Part shown: piece after piece, positions 36,401 through 50,205 of the stretch
How the letters are laid out: each line of letters starts with the position of its first letter
How positions within the stretch are numbered: the first letter of the stretch is position 1
Assembly (NCBI GenBank): GCA_008921705.1
Contig: VFFE01007739.1
Span: 941-64,940 of the forward strand
DNA length: 64,000 nt
From: Burhinus oedicnemus
Taxonomy: Eukaryota; Chordata; Aves; Charadriiformes; Burhinidae
Direction: 5' to 3'
Made by a program: the position numbers and the translations under genes
The notes under the pieces: model-generated
The model's input: the letters and a program-made list of their open reading frames with translations, nothing else
Told to the model about the DNA's origin: nothing
The model's database searches: none

Positions 36401-39400
36401 CATCCATTATGTAAATATTATAAGCCAGTTACTTATTTCTAGTTTTATCTATATCTTAGCTGATCACTTCTGTTTCTACATTTAGACAGCATGTGAGTGT
36501 TTCTAAATTGGCATAAACAGCTGTTTTTTGCTTTAGTGCAGGGAGTCTTGGAAATGATGGTACAAGTCTAACAGTGACCTTTTTTTTTATTCACAACAGA
36601 TAATTTTCATTTTGAGGGTGGAGGTTTTTTGCATACTCTGAGAAATGTGGATTTGTCACCTGCCACACAGATTTGTTGCCTACCATATCACTGTGGTCGG
36701 AGGGGAAACTTTCTTACAGCACAATCAGAACATTAAGAGGGAAAAAGTATGCAAATTCCCACCGAGAGCAATGTGCCATGTTGCTATGATGGAGCAGGAC
36801 CAAGTTGGCAATATAAGAAAATCTTCTATATTCACTAAATTGAGACAGAAGGTAGTGGCCTTGAGAGAACACTGCTTAGCACAAGAACAGCAGATCAGTT
36901 GGAAAGCTGTTGATGCAGCAATAACTACAGCCCTTGTACTATTTATCCACTGAAGCAATTTTATGGTTTCTTAGCACTTAATCAATTTAAATGACTAACA
37001 GACCTGATCTGTGGACTAGATCTGAGATCTCCAGACCATGGTATTCTATAACGGGTCTTGGCATACCTTGTAATTTATCCCTAAAAGAAATAAATGCACT
37101 ATTTATGGAGAAAAGCATCTCCTGTAGGAATACATTCACAGTCTTACCTTTTCCTTCATGGGTATTTTAGCATAAGCCATTTTTCTTTTTTAATATTATT
37201 TCCCATATATTTGAAATCTGTATTTGTCTGGACCCAGAAGTCAAAAATTATCTGTCACTGGAGAGGTTTGGTGCAGTACACAATTATGAAGGCCCAAGGC
37301 TTCCTCTAGGCGATTTATTATGGTTGAGGAAGACTCTTCAGTACAAAGAATCTCTAACAAAAAATTTTACTAGGCCACATCTTGGATTTGAGAGTGAAGA
37401 CAGGATGCCAGAAGTGATTCCCTGCAGCATTTTTCCTGCCTGCAGAAGTGCTACCTCCAGTCCTCTCTGTTTCTGTCCCTGTGTTGACAAGGATGTTCAA
37501 GCAGTTGGACACCTGAATCATATGCAGTACCCAGCATCCGTATGGATATCTAACTGGGAGAGTACTGACAGAAGCATGCTCTACAGAGACATGCAAATAT
37601 TTACCTGAGTCATAAGTGTGCTAGTATTTTACTGGGAGAATAAGGTCTATATTTCTAGGGCACCTGAGTCACTAGCAGTAATGTATGCAATTTGTGTACA
37701 GTGGAAACATCTTTGCAAAGTTACACTAATTTGATATGAACATATTGACGTTTTGAGACTATTTTTTAATATATTGATGTATGGAGTACAGACACTTTCT
37801 CCAAAGTCCTTCCTGAGCACTCAGACTAATCTGAGACTTAGACACAGGTCTTGGGTTTAAGGCTATCCACCTCGCTCTTCACTCTGGGTTATCTGTACTT
37901 TGGGTACTGATATTTGACTAGTTTATTTAGCTGCTCATTTTCTCTTTGAAGGAGCAAGTGACAGGGACTGGACATCTAGCTTTTCATCTGTGCCTCCTAA
38001 ATAGGTATGCCTTTGTTTCTTCTTCCCATTTTGTGGCTAGATCTAGTGCTGTGTAGTTAATGGTTTAGATTAATTTAATTTACCAACGTCTTCTGAAAGG
38101 ATAAAGGTAAAGTTGAAAGAATATGTGGGGACACAGAATCGCATAACCTGCCACAGATGTTCTATTCCTGTATCAGGGTTAGCCTATGGTGCGACCTCAT
38201 CACAATATTATCATTTAATCTACTGCTACAACACTTAACATAAGTTCTAAACTTTGTCCATCTTGTAACTCAGACTTCTGAATTTTAGTATTAATCATTT
38301 AGAAACTCTTAGCTTCCCTATGTTATATTGTGTTTTATTAGAATACGCATCTTAAAATAGAATAGATCACTCATTTTATATTAGATCTTACCTTATTTAT
38401 AGTACTTGTCAAGTCAATGACACTGCCTGGGCTAAGGTATGATGCAGCACAAGTAAGAGGACAAGAAGTCTGCCTCAACCCTTTTAGTTCTCACAGAATA
38501 TGAGACAATCACATTTCTTTCCCCAACTGCTTAAGCTTTGTTCTTGCAAATCAGTGTGTAAGCCATGACAGGAAGGCTGGGTGGACAGATTTTGTGGATA
38601 ACCCCTTCCAGCGTGGCTGAGTTAAAGCTTTGTATACTCAAAATATTAAGCAATGGGTGTAGTTCTTTGTAGAAAAGGTCATAAACCTCAAAACTTGTGT
38701 GCCCTCTCACTTAGTACCAGTGTTACGTTATATTTGTGATGAGGTTCATCCTTCCATCTTGTCCTGTTTGTCATTGGTGACTGAGGATGATGATGCTTAA
38801 GACCTTGCTGGTTTTTGTGGTTCAGGAGTTTACAGAGCAGCCTGTTGACTACTTTGATTCAGTGAGGTAACAGAGCATTGATTCTGTTGATGTTAGCAAA
38901 ACAGTAAGAATAGAGTTGGTTCTGTCATAGTTAGTATACTACCTCTTTGGCTGTCTTTACAGGACCTAAATTTGTAAATCCACCTTCTCAACACATACAC
39001 AACCACCACTTGCAACAGTGGGTGCTGGACACGTGCAAACCTTGCTGATGTTTAATAAGGTGCCATAGTGGGTAATAAGGTAGCAGCCACACTTGAAAAG
39101 CCTTAAGCCACATTATGGGCACTTACGCATTCAAAATCTGTTGTTCTGCACATGCAAAAATGCTGCTACTTGCTTGTGCTAGTCTGCCAGTAAGTGTTGT
39201 TTTACATATAGGTTTATTTTCCATTTTAATTGCATTTTCAACTCTCTTTTAGGACTTTTGCTGTTCCTAGATATTTCAGATGGAGTTACTGATGTGTTTG
39301 CTTCATCATATTCTGATAGCTAATTTTACTGCAACAGAGACATTTGTCTGAATGAAATGTGAATTATGAAACTTTTGGACTATTTGCCCACAGGGGACAA

Positions 39401-42400
39401 GTGTAACTTGCAGGAACCAGTCTGCTAGAGGCTGATGGCAAAGATGAGGCAGACACAACTCTCTCTCCTGATTGCTATCCCTGGTTATCAGGCACATGCA
39501 GAATGTCCTAGGTGGCATGTAGCACCTCAGTTGCAATACTGTGATTATGTTTATTTTATTTATTGTTTTAAAAAGGAAAGCATTTCTGAACATTCTTAAC
39601 TCAGATTTCTTCAAATTTTTAACATTCTAGGAAAAAGGAAGAGTGCCCAACTGAGCGAGAACTGTCTGTACTGCACCTGATAGTAAAATTGGAAGGTGAT
39701 TTAATCCTTTCGAGGTTAGTATCTCTTTCTTTTCCATGGAACCTACTCTGGTACATCTCTCTGTGGAGTCTTAGTCTGCATGGGGGCAAAGTGTGAGTGT
39801 GTCTGCTGGCTTTTATAGCTCCACAATCACTTGAGGAGTCCCCAGTGACAGAAATGTTTTTGAAAGAGTAACGTGAAATATACATAATGCCTTCAATGTT
39901 TTACACCAGTGTATGTTGTAAAACAAGGATGGCAAAGGATGGCATAACAGGGATGTGAGACTTCTGATTTTTCCCTTGTATTTATTTGAACTTTTCTAGC
40001 TTGGGCTGATAGCTCATTGCTCAGCTCCTGGGGTTGCAACCTGGAGACGTGCACATAAAATGATACTAAATAGGAATTACAGTTTCATATATTCTCTTTC
40101 ACACATGTAGCACATGAATTTTACAGATGCATGAAGAGTAGGATGGTGGAGAATACCTGAAGAATATAAAGTTCTTCAGTGGCATCCCTAGTTGCAAACT
40201 GGAAAGCTGTAGGACTGTTTTCTGCTGATAAAACAAACAAGTTTGGCTTTCAAGGTTTTCAGAACTATTAATGTGATTAACCTGATGCAATGGATTTCTC
40301 TCAGGTAGCTCTGAACTCAGATAAAGGGCAAACTCTTTCCCATGGAAGAAATCTGAAACTTGTTTTTTGTTAATTACTTAATAATAAGTTGTTGGGGGAG
40401 GAAAATGGGCTGCAGGCTTTCAGCTGCTAGCAAACATTTGATGGTTAGGGTAGGCTGAGAGACAATCTGTGAAATTTAAAAAGCTTTCAAGCTTTAGAAC
40501 TCTTAACGTGTAAAAGAGTTTCCCAGGGGGCTGAGCTAATGTAACCCGCTTGTTCCCTCTACTTTACACTTTTTGTTTAGGAGCAGCTTGTCAAAAAATA
40601 AATGTGGTAGATTTACCAAAATTCTTGTAAATTAGAGATTCGTGTTGGTGTCAGCTATAAACAATAAAAAAAAAGGTGCAAGGGACAGAGCTTCAGTTTT
40701 CACTCAGAATGTCCTGCTGGGGAAACTGAATCTGCATATCTGTCAGAGGACCTAACAAATCCTATTCATAAGAAGCTCAGCTGTGTTGTGGACTGGAGCC
40801 AGGTCTCAGTACGGCAATGGTTGTGTTGCACTCGGTATGTGTACAAATGCTTCAGCTCATTGGGGCCAAGTGCTCACTGGCTCCTGGGGTACATTAGTGG
40901 AATTAGGGACATCTCAGAGCTATTTCAGTTCCTTTTTCACCTGCATCTAATGACATTTCAAGTTTACTGTAACTGAATAGGGAAATAGTTACAGAACTTT
41001 TCCAAGAGTCGTCTGTTTCTGCTTTTCCTCCCAGCTCCAACTTCAGTTAAACTAGTCTATTTTACACTGTTTATTGTCCAGCTGGCTTGCTTTATGGTAT
41101 TTTTAAATGGCAGTGGAATGTCTAGCTGAAAAAAAAAGTTTGTAACAAAAGACATGGAGTTAAATACTAATTTCCATCAGGCTGAAGTTCAAGTGTTAAT
41201 GGTCTTTGTATGTGCAGATAAAAAGTGTGAGGTTTGTTGCATATCAGAATGTAAACAGTTCTTATTTTTCTACAACATTTGGTAATGAAATGTAGTTAGA
41301 AGTCTCAGGTGTCTTGAAAAATGCATATACCAGCTTTTAGAGCACTGAGTATTACTTTTGAGAACCTTTGATTTAACCTACTTGATGACTTTTCTATGCT
41401 GTCATGTAGTTAACAGGGTCATTAAAAGACAAATGACCAAGTCACTTATGAAATGCTTGAAAACTATTAGGGAAAAATAGAGAGAATGGGTTTCAATGGA
41501 AGCTGGAATTCTCTGGCAGTGGTGTTGGCATTTATCACACAGTTTCTAATCTAGCCATGAATTTTTATTTTGCAGATCTTGAAAAATATTTCTTCACCTG
41601 GAATAAGACTCATTATGTAAAAAATACATAAAATATCAGAACAGTGGTTTAAGAAAGAAAATGGAATAGTTGAAGGAGAAGCCCGTAGGCATAACATGCA
41701 ATGTGTCTACCAAGACAGTGATCTGTCTCTCACTGTTTTAAAATGTGCTGATCCGAAGCAAAAGCCTATCTAATGGTTCATGCATCCTTTAGGAAATATC
41801 AGAAAAGTTCTTTGGATGCTGTTTGTCAATACAGAATTTTACAGACTCCAGAATTGAAATCCGTCATGGTTGTCAAGGTTTGCAGAATAACAAAGCACAT
41901 CTGCCTCAAGATTCAGGATCTAGACTTCAGTGCAGAAAAGTTACCATGCACCATTCTTGCTCCAGCAGCATGGTCAGGACATTCATGGCTGTACTTTCAC
42001 TACTAATTACAGGTTGATTGTGAATGCCAGTGCACCATCCAGCAAGATAAGTATTTTTACTAATTACTTTTTTCCTAACTCTGTTGTTTTGCAAACTTTT
42101 AAACTCTGCTACTTTGGCAAAAAAACAGTGGATTCAGTTGAGGAAAGCGGGAACATTTGAGTGAACTGCATTTCCTAGCCGCAGCTGATTACATAAACCT
42201 AGTTGTTCATTCAATCGTGGAAGATACTGAAGCAAAAGTTGAGAGACTCCAAGTTCCTTGAGAGTCCTGAAATCAGGGCATCAGCTTAGGTTTTGTGACT
42301 CTGTAACTAGGGCAGCCTGGAAAAATGCTGTATTGGTCCTCCTTAGGTGGACAGACTAATAAATGAACATTTGACTTGGGGTAGTTAAATCAAAATCTCT

Positions 42401-44094
42401 GGCCTGAAGAAGGCCTGCCTTGCAGAATATTGGATATAGCTTCTGTGTGGTGGCTTTGTGGTTTTGAGTAAAATGCTGTAAGTGATGGAGAGTCTCCCAT
42501 GAGGCCCAGTAGACATCATGTTACTTGCTTCACAAATCTAATCATTTTGAGGTCGATCAATATTTGGGTGCAATGCCTCTCTGGAAAGACATTGTTTAGG
42601 AAGGGGAATTTCGCTTTAAATTTCTTTTCAGAACAGATAGAAAGGTCCTGCTGTTTTGTGGAATAAGACCTGTACATTTCTAATCAGAAACAGTGATGTG
42701 CAAGTCATGTACAGGATAATGGTGGTGAGGGTTTTAGAGCACTACTGAAGATCTAAAGCCATCTGTTCCCTGCCCCTATTTTTGCCCCACAGATTATGGT
42801 AAAACACAAATATGCTGGACCTGATTCAAACAAGCAAAGAAACACAAGATATATATGTATATATGAATGTATATGTGGGGGTGGTGGTGACAGATTAAAA
42901 AAAGCAATGTGCAGGAGGTGTTGAGAAAGACAATACATGCAAACAAATAAAAAGAATGAACTATCATTAGTCACATCCTATGTGAAGTGGAGTTGATGAC
43001 ATAAACTTTCTGTACCTTAGTTTGCTGTCTGGTTTTGACATCCATTTCCCTCTGCCCCCAGAAAAAAATCATGGAATATTCACCACTAAAGAGACAGTAT
43101 GAAGAGGACAAGGAAGTATGATGAAATGGTGCAACTGGTAGCACTATTACTGTGGGGAAGAAAATAAAGAGACTGGTATAAAGTGAGAATAGACTTAATT
43201 CACTTATGAGGTGACAGCCACCTGAAAAAGGTATTATTTATTCTATGAAATATTAAATATGTCTGCTGTCCAACAAGATCACTCTATCTGCCTTGTATGA
43301 GGGGGATGGAGAGGTAGAAAACCCTGATGGTTTGCACTAGAACTTGTTAACTGTTGTCTGATTACCTAAAAGATCCTTCTGCAGGGTTTCTGGGAAGTCC
43401 CAGAGGTGCATTTGCTGCTGGTGCTTCATACAAAAACAGTTTCTGTCTTTTTTTCCTTTTGAATGGTATCTCAAGTCTATCACAGAGGACAAACATCAAA
43501 GAATAATCACGCAAAACAGTACTTTAAATACGGTTAAGCCAATCAGCTATGCTAAATGGCTTTAGATATTTCTTAGATTTTTTGTAAGAACATACAGTTG
43601 TTTAAAATATGCACCTCCTTATGCTGTGTTTAATACAGCATGTATTAGTGATCAGTTGTTTATATCATTGACACTACCTGTCACAAAGCAGAAAAGTGAC
43701 AACAGTGGCCAGTACTGAGAACTGGTGCTTCAGTGGAAGAGGGTCCATTTGACAAGAGGGAAGGAAGTCTTGCCAATTCTCCAGACTGATACTCCATAGC
43801 AGGCAGCACCAGTCAGAGAAAAAAAAGTCTCAGCATGTGATGTGTATCAGTAGAAGCTTCTTCCAACAAGGGCTTTCAGTGAGATATACAGAATACTTTT
43901 CTGTTCCCTCGCTCCTCTCACCCTCCTGCCTGTAACACAAACGCAGCTCATCCTCTTCTGTCATGACTATGCTCAACCCTGCTGCTATATAAAGACTGAA
44001 GCTCAGCTTGGTTACCCTGGGTAGCTCTAGATGCTGGAACAGGGGAACCTAATTCTCACTGCAGGCATCAGAAGCCAGAAGGGATTACTGATAT
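33488..44094. other. Long non-coding stretch, nothing firmly recognised
   Basis: Short frames only. The one at 34862-35059 (65 codons, plus) begins like a signal peptide (MKGGAGLGLQSLLVLALVEA), and the one at 36645-36953 has 102 codons. Neither is recognisable or supported by context. An AT/TG-rich run lies at about 42850-42880. No transposon recognised. Confidence 0.5.
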
Positions 44095-44165
44095 CATTTT
44101 ACAGCTGGAGGAAAAGAGGCAGAAAGGTTGAAATACTTTATTCAAGGCCAAAAATGAGTCAGAGA
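44095..44165 (+). repeat. Possible MIR-like SINE fragment
   Basis: CATTTTACAGCTGGAGGAAA followed by GAGGCAGAAAGGTTGAAATA and CAAGGCCAAAAATGAGTCAG follows the order of the MIR 3' half (TTTTACAGATGAGGAAACTG, GAGGTTAAGTGACT, CAAGGTCAC). Diverged; limits approximate. Confidence 0.4.
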
Positions 44166-44845
44166 AGAGATGAAAGGCCTTTGGAAGCTCCTGTCCTCCT
44201 TAAAGGTAGTTAGAGAAATTTTTTTTCAGCACAAAGTCTTCAAAGTGCTGCCTTTTTTCCTTCGATCTGAGGTGAAGCTTGCTCCAATACCTCAACTGCT
44301 GATGGCTGGGCTGAGAAGGATCCACATGACTGGGATAATGCAGACTCAGGTTGAATTCCTGCACCACTTGTTTTGAGGCAGGATCCTGAATATTCCATGT
44401 TGCTGACCCCTCCCTTTTACTTTTCTTTTGTCTTCTCCATTTTGTGTGAAATTGGAACAGAGATATGTTGTCTGAATTTCTCACACTCCAGTCACTGAGC
44501 CAGAGACATGAATTCATATCCCTGCTCTACACTGGGTAGACGTGAGTTTTGAACACAAATACACCACATCCCAAGAGAGTTCCCAGGTGAAGGGTTATTC
44601 TGCAGTGCAGCAGCTGCTTGTGAAAATATTTTGAAAGGATTTACTTTCTTCTGTGCTGAACTGAGGTTTTCAGCCATTGGAGGAGTGGAGCTCTAGAAAA
44701 ACCTTGTGGGAGGAACAGCTGGACCACAAAGTTCATATGTTTCAGAGTTCTGCTCATAAACAGTAACAATACAGTCCAATACTGTATTTCTATGGGCATA
44801 CTTTTTGAAACACACCTTATTTTGAAAAAAAAAAAAAAAAAAAAA

Positions 44846-44865
44846 NNNNNNNNNNNNNNNNNNNN
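44846..44865. other. Assembly gap (20 N)
   Basis: Gap flanked by a 21-base A-run (44825-44845) and a GGGAA array, a typical place for sequencing or assembly to fail. Confidence 0.95.
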
Positions 44866-44925
44866 GGGAAGGGAAGGGAAGGGAAGGGAAGGGAAGGGAA
44901 GGGAAGGGAAGGGAAGGGAAGGGGG
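44866..44925. repeat. (GGGAA)n microsatellite
   Basis: About twelve near-perfect GGGAA units right of the gap, followed by a GA-rich stretch to about 44961. The true length is unknown because the array abuts the gap. Confidence 0.95.
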
Positions 44926-44929
44926 ATAA

Positions 44930-45558
44930 AAAGAGAGACAGAGAAAGAGAGAGATAAAGAGATCACCAGTCCTGGTTCCAGTGTTGGTCCAGCCAATGGA
45001 GCGGGGGGATGTCTCTGGTTTGTAGAAGTGCTCCTCTGCGTAAAATCTCCCCAGGGAAAAAAGTAGTTCCAAAGAGAGAGTGTGTCAGTCGGTGTGTCAG
45101 TCAGTCCTTCAGTCAGTTTGTCAGTCAGTTCATCAGTTAGTTCCTTGCCCAGGGGCACTTACTCTCCCCTTTTGTGTTCGCTGTATCAGTACGACCCACC
45201 CCACTATTACGGTCACAGTTCCATTTCAGGTTTCCCACCTCCCCAGGTGATGTGTAGCATGATTTGGGTGGAGAGATGAGTGCTATAGTCATATATGTTA
45301 AGCATGATCTCGATAATCTTCATTAGCATATGCAGGGGTGTCAACTTTAATATGCATTTCACAGATAATGAGGCAAAGGTCATCATCGGGCATAGTAGCC
45401 CTCCAAAGAAACAAAAAACAACACAGATTCTTGTTTTCTTGTCCTTGCCGAGGAAAAGCAGAGCCGTCCTGTCTCCCTCCTCCAGATCCAGGCGAGTTTT
45501 TTTCCTGCCTGAGTAAGCAGGTGTTAGCCTTATCAGTTCTTTCAGCATAAGGCCTACA
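44930..45558 (-). mobile_element. Probable ERVK-like LTR
   Basis: Read leftwards it would begin TGTAGGCCTTATGCTGAAAG at 45558. It passes a TATGCTAATGA-type element (about 45320-45335) and then CACAAAAGGGGAGAGTAAGT. It then enters a tandem GACTGACTGAC-like array (about 45142-45084) and ends in a CTCTTTATCTCTCTC pyrimidine tract that runs into the GGGAA satellite. This layout resembles avian ERVK-type LTRs. The left end is obscured by the satellite and gap, and I cannot fix the terminal CA. Confidence 0.5.
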
Positions 45559-45699
45559 TTATTTGCCCCGTGACTATAGCTACATTTCAAGGTACTTGCG
45601 AGTGTTTGAGTCTTTCCTCAGTGAAGCTCGGATGGCCTCCTTCTCCTCCCTTTAATCTCTCACCATTTGTTTCAGGGAATTTACAAGTCGACTCTTACA

Positions 45700-45873
45700 C
45701 AGAGCACAGGAACAGGCTGCCCAGAGAGGCTGTGGAATCTCCTTAGCTGGAGATATTCGAAAGCCACCTGGATGTGTTCCTGTGCAACCTGCTCTAGGTG
45801 AACCTGCTTTGGCCGTGGGGTTGGACTAGATGATCTCCGAAAGTCCCTTCTAACCCCTACCATTCTGTGATTT
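45700..45873 (+). mobile_element. CR1 LINE, truncated 3' end
   Basis: Plus-strand CR1 3' end. It runs from GGAACAGGCTGCCCAGAGAG through TGGAATCTCCTTAGCTGGAG, GCAACCTGCTCTAGGTGAAC and TTGGACTAGATGATCTCC to CTAACCCCTACCATTCTGTG. It is about 170 bases, strongly 5'-truncated, and shares the family pattern with the copy at 8842-9102. Confidence 0.95.
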
Positions 45874-48800
45874 CACAGTGCCTTCTAGGGATCTCTGTGA
45901 ACAGGAACAGTATGTTGTCCTTTCCAGAAAACCACAGACCTCCAACTTAAAAAGAAAAAAGAAAAAAAGAAAAAAATACTGATACTGCACTAATATGACA
46001 CAGTATCAGAGCAACTGCACAATGAAAAAAACAACAAAACCAAAATCATTGGCCAGCTACACAGAGTTAATTTTTTTTAGTATTTGTATTTGCCACTACC
46101 ATGTGTATTTACCAACCAAATACCAATTGGTATTTGAATACTTGAAATTTGAATATTCTATGGAACTCAGCAAGGAAGATACCAAGCTTATTGAACAGAA
46201 AACTTTTAGAAACCAGCGTTTCTTGTTGCCAAGCTCTGTTTTCGTATATTAGCTTTTGATCCATTCTGGCTAACCAGCAGGATTTAAAATTGTGTAATTA
46301 AATGAGAAAGGGATGGTGCAATTGGAAAGCTGTTTATACTCGCTAGGACACTTGCAGAAGAGAACCTGGGCTTGGATACTACAGCCCAGATGCACGATGC
46401 TGGGGTGAGCAATAGCATGCAGAACTTCCCAAGATACAGCTTCTAGTTGGGCCCATGGTTGTTACAGCTTCCTCCTGGTTCCCAGGATTTTCCTTTAAAA
46501 TGCCCCCGACTAAATTGGATCAACCTGAGGATGTGGGCACACCCAGACAGTTGTTGACCAAGTCAGTGTGGAAAGCATTAGGCCTTTGCTGAAGCAGGAA
46601 ATCCAGCATCTGAGGAGCCACTGAGACAATATTTCCATAACCTGTTATCTGACCTGAAATCAGAAGGACTTTGTGTTCAGTGCTTCAAACAATTTTCTTG
46701 AAAGGCAGGCAATATTTGCCAATAAGCCACTTTTTTTCCCCAGTATAGTTTATCACTACAGAAAGAGATTATAAGTAGTGTCTCTAACCCCATGCTGTTT
46801 TTCCAGTGTTTGCATCGTGTCTGTGCACACACGGGTGCCTGGATGCTGAAAGAGGACTTAGCTACCCATTCACGGTTTTGCTGAAACACAGAGGGTTCCA
46901 GTAAACTGCTGTATTTTTCACTCATACCTGCTTTAATAAACTAAATTCTTAAGGAGTCCCTTATGGCAATAACTAGATACAAACAATAATTTACATATCT
47001 CAGGAGAACAACACACAGGCTGTACAAAGATAGAGGGAAGAAAACACAGAACGTTATGCATAAGTCACTGTATTTTAGCATGTAGTAGACACCAATAATT
47101 TAATTTAATTTAGCTACTTATTTACTGCTTTCTATTGCAAATTAATTTGTAAGTAGTGGGGCAATTTGGAAGATTTTAGAACCAATAGAAGTGTACTGAT
47201 GAGAAGATCCGTAATGGATTGAAATATATCCAACTTTAGTTGCTTATTTGATTTTAATTGGTATGACCTTTAAACTATAAAAAGTAAAATAATACCACTA
47301 AGTTTCCAAAATATATAATTATGAGTATTGGTAGTCAGTTCAACTGCTCTTCTTTCCAATACACACAATTATTAACATCTCCTGAGATGACATATATTGC
47401 AACTTAGAAATACATTTCTCAAAAGAACATGTATGTGATAAAAGAGTCTTACAGGTATTGATAAGAAGTATTTTACCTCCAGATTTCACCAAATAAAATC
47501 TAAATTAGTCCTGGCTGAAATTTGCTGATTTCAGAAAAGTGAAATTTCCCTCAGTCAGGAGTTGGTTTATGTTTTAAATGTGCTTTGGGATGGTGAATAT
47601 AATCTGAGAATTAATTACTGTATTTTAGAGTTTTTTGTCTAATTCAAATCTGACCAAGACTGACAGCTTGTTTTCATTTTTTTGAGGGTTCCTGTTTTGT
47701 TTTTGTTTGGGGTTTTAATTTTTTCCCTGACCATCATGAAAGACATTCACAATCTTAGTTTATCTGCAGAAAAGAAAGTTAGACCATAGTGGGTAAGTAC
47801 CTCTATCAGCACTTGTTTGTGAGGATGCACACTGGCCTGAGATCAAACTGAAAGAGCCTGCTAACCTTTTATCTGTCTGAGTGAGCCATTCTAGCCTGGT
47901 AGGAGACACCTGGCAGTAGGTTAATACACTGAAGTAAGGAAACCTTGTGGTATTTCCTCTGCAAACAAATAATTTCCCAGCAGAAATGTTTCACTATGTT
48001 CGAATAATTATTTATATGAGAGCTCAAATGTATGCTGCATGAGACTGCTGTAATGGTGAGGCTGTCTGGAGATGTTTTGTGCAGGCTGGGTGGGTTCACA
48101 AGTTGGACAGACACATTTTTCTAGCTCTATGAATGCTTTTGTAAGACAAGCCTTGGTTTTGACAAACCAATAGTTTTGGGAAAGTCCTTGAAGGATTTCC
48201 AATCAGTGCTGTTTTTCCTGACACTTCGTGTTTTCTACTTATACTTTGCCTGCCCTTTGTCTTCCAGCAAGAAACAGTCTGGGACAAGACTCTGTTCCAT
48301 CAATGTTCTCTCTTTTAAATGAATACTACAGGGAAGTATTTGCATGGGTTAATACCACAAGTTTTTGCCTGAGAACCTCAAATTTGCTATTTAGCAATAT
48401 ACTTAAATGAGGAGTAGCTAAAAAGGAGAAAGGGCATGTAGGAATGTTTATACTTCATCTTCATGCAAGTTCTGATGTAGGCTAGCTCAAGCCAGTTTGA
48501 CCATTGTTTCTTGCTAGACTAGCACTAAGGGTGGTTGTAGTTTACACAGTAATTTATACAGTAGCTTCCAGGAGGACTACAGAATTGCAGCACCACAAAC
48601 TATCTTCTCCCTTGTCCCTGCACCACAGTGCTCTGTAACAAGAGAGGGAACGTGCAGGCAGGAAAAGACTGGCCAACACATCTGTCTTCCTTTTTCCAGA
48701 GATCTTCACTAAGCAGTACTTTCTAAGCTGAACTGAGAAACGTTGTGGTATAAATCCCTTTCAGTCCTTTATGTTGAGCTAAAAGGCACAGTATTGAATA

Positions 48801-50178
48801 CCTGCCACTGCACTGACTTGATTGACTCTGATGTATATGCATACTTACCTACTACTTGTTCTAGTACTACCTGATCTTCTAATACCACATTACATTAGGT
48901 AATGTGCATATCCATAGGTATATGCTGTTTATTTTCTTTCCAAGAGTCTTTCCTCCTATATATACAATGTATTGTTTTGTGAAAATAGCATTTAAAGAAC
49001 ACTAGTTTCTTTCTTTTTCACTGCAGTAAAGCTGTCTTGAACTGGAAGTTAACCTGAAACTTTGTAACCAGTTTTCATGTTAAAACTACTGGTAAAACTT
49101 CCACGTAGCAAGTCATGTTCCTTACCCTGGGTAGATCTCTGCGAAAGCTCTCTACACATCTGCAAGTGCAGATAGGATCTCCATGGGGAGCGGGATGGCA
49201 CGGGAGAGAAAGAAGGTTGTATCTTTGTTGCAGACATTTCCCAGAAATATTCCCTAAATCCACTTCAGTTTCCTGTTTATTAGGAACCAAAACTGTTGAT
49301 GAGATTAATGCATATACTGGTGCCAGCCATGATCATGTAAACCTCGCATCATGATTTACCATCTTGTACCCTTCATCTACTGTGGGAAAGATGAAAAGCC
49401 CACTTCCCTTTCCTCAGTCCAAGCACAAGAGACAGTACTAAGAGGTTCTGCTGTATGGATTATGACAAAAGAATTAGAACTACAATATACAACTTGAACT
49501 GTGTGAAATTCCAGATAAAGTTCTTCAAGTGTCCCCCAGACTCTGTTTTCTCCTCAGTGTGTATCTGGCTATAGAAAGGCAGAGGCTATCTTTGTGAAAC
49601 TGGAGCTGCCTGAGTCAGCCAAATTCCATTTTTCAGAAGCAGAATCTTACCCAGGACTTTTCTAGATGCTCAGTGAAGAGTTATTCTCAGATGCCTGTAG
49701 CATATCCGAGTTGAATCTGGCTCCTAATACCATGAAAATTCTGTTTAGATTGACCAATGGGCTGGAAAAATATGATGAAAATATAAAGGCTTCATTTTTT
49801 CCAGGATAAGTATATGTACTGGGTACCTGGGAATCAATCCAGGCAGCAGCAGCTGTAATTCATAACAGATGATATTGGCTGTTTGCATGAGTTTATTTTT
49901 TACATTTAAGATGAAATTCACAGTTTTCCCATTGTTCCCATATTACATGGGTTTTTCTGGGAAGTATTTACAGTACAAAAATGAGTTCAGATTCCCACCC
50001 AGGCATCACACAGAGTGAAACTACATTGTGGTGGGCTGATCTACCATTTTGTTTCTTTTTCCGTAGTCAGTACCAATGTTGTAAGGTACTGTCATCTAAC
50101 TGAGGCAAGGTAAATGCAATGCTGTATGTCAAGAGGTGTGTGTGTATATGTGAGAAAGGGATGCTATATCTTCCAGGG
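45874..50178. other. Non-coding stretch, nothing recognised
   Basis: An A-rich run lies at about 45950-45975. Frames are short; overlapping minus-strand frames at 47869-48287 carry no recognisable motif. Confidence 0.5.
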
Positions 50179-50179
50179 G

Positions 50180-50205
50180 AAAAAAAAAAAAAAAAAAAAA
50201 AAAAA
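50180..50205. repeat. 26-base A-run
   Basis: Uninterrupted A tract. It could be the tail of a retrocopy, but no gene-like sequence precedes it on the plus strand. Confidence 0.9.

Noticed and set aside
44455..44560. Second MIR-like segment
   Set aside because: Similarity was limited to a few short words, and the spacing did not fit the family order.
44641..45158. Minus-strand frames of 143 and 113 codons with FPSLPFPSLP repeats
   Set aside because: They read through the GGGAA satellite and the N gap; the protein repeat is an artefact of the microsatellite.
45681..45863. 60-codon minus-strand frame
   Set aside because: It lies entirely inside the CR1 3' end.
50180..50205. A-run as the tail of a processed pseudogene
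   Set aside because: The preceding sequence shows no gene-like frame or polyadenylation signal at the right distance.
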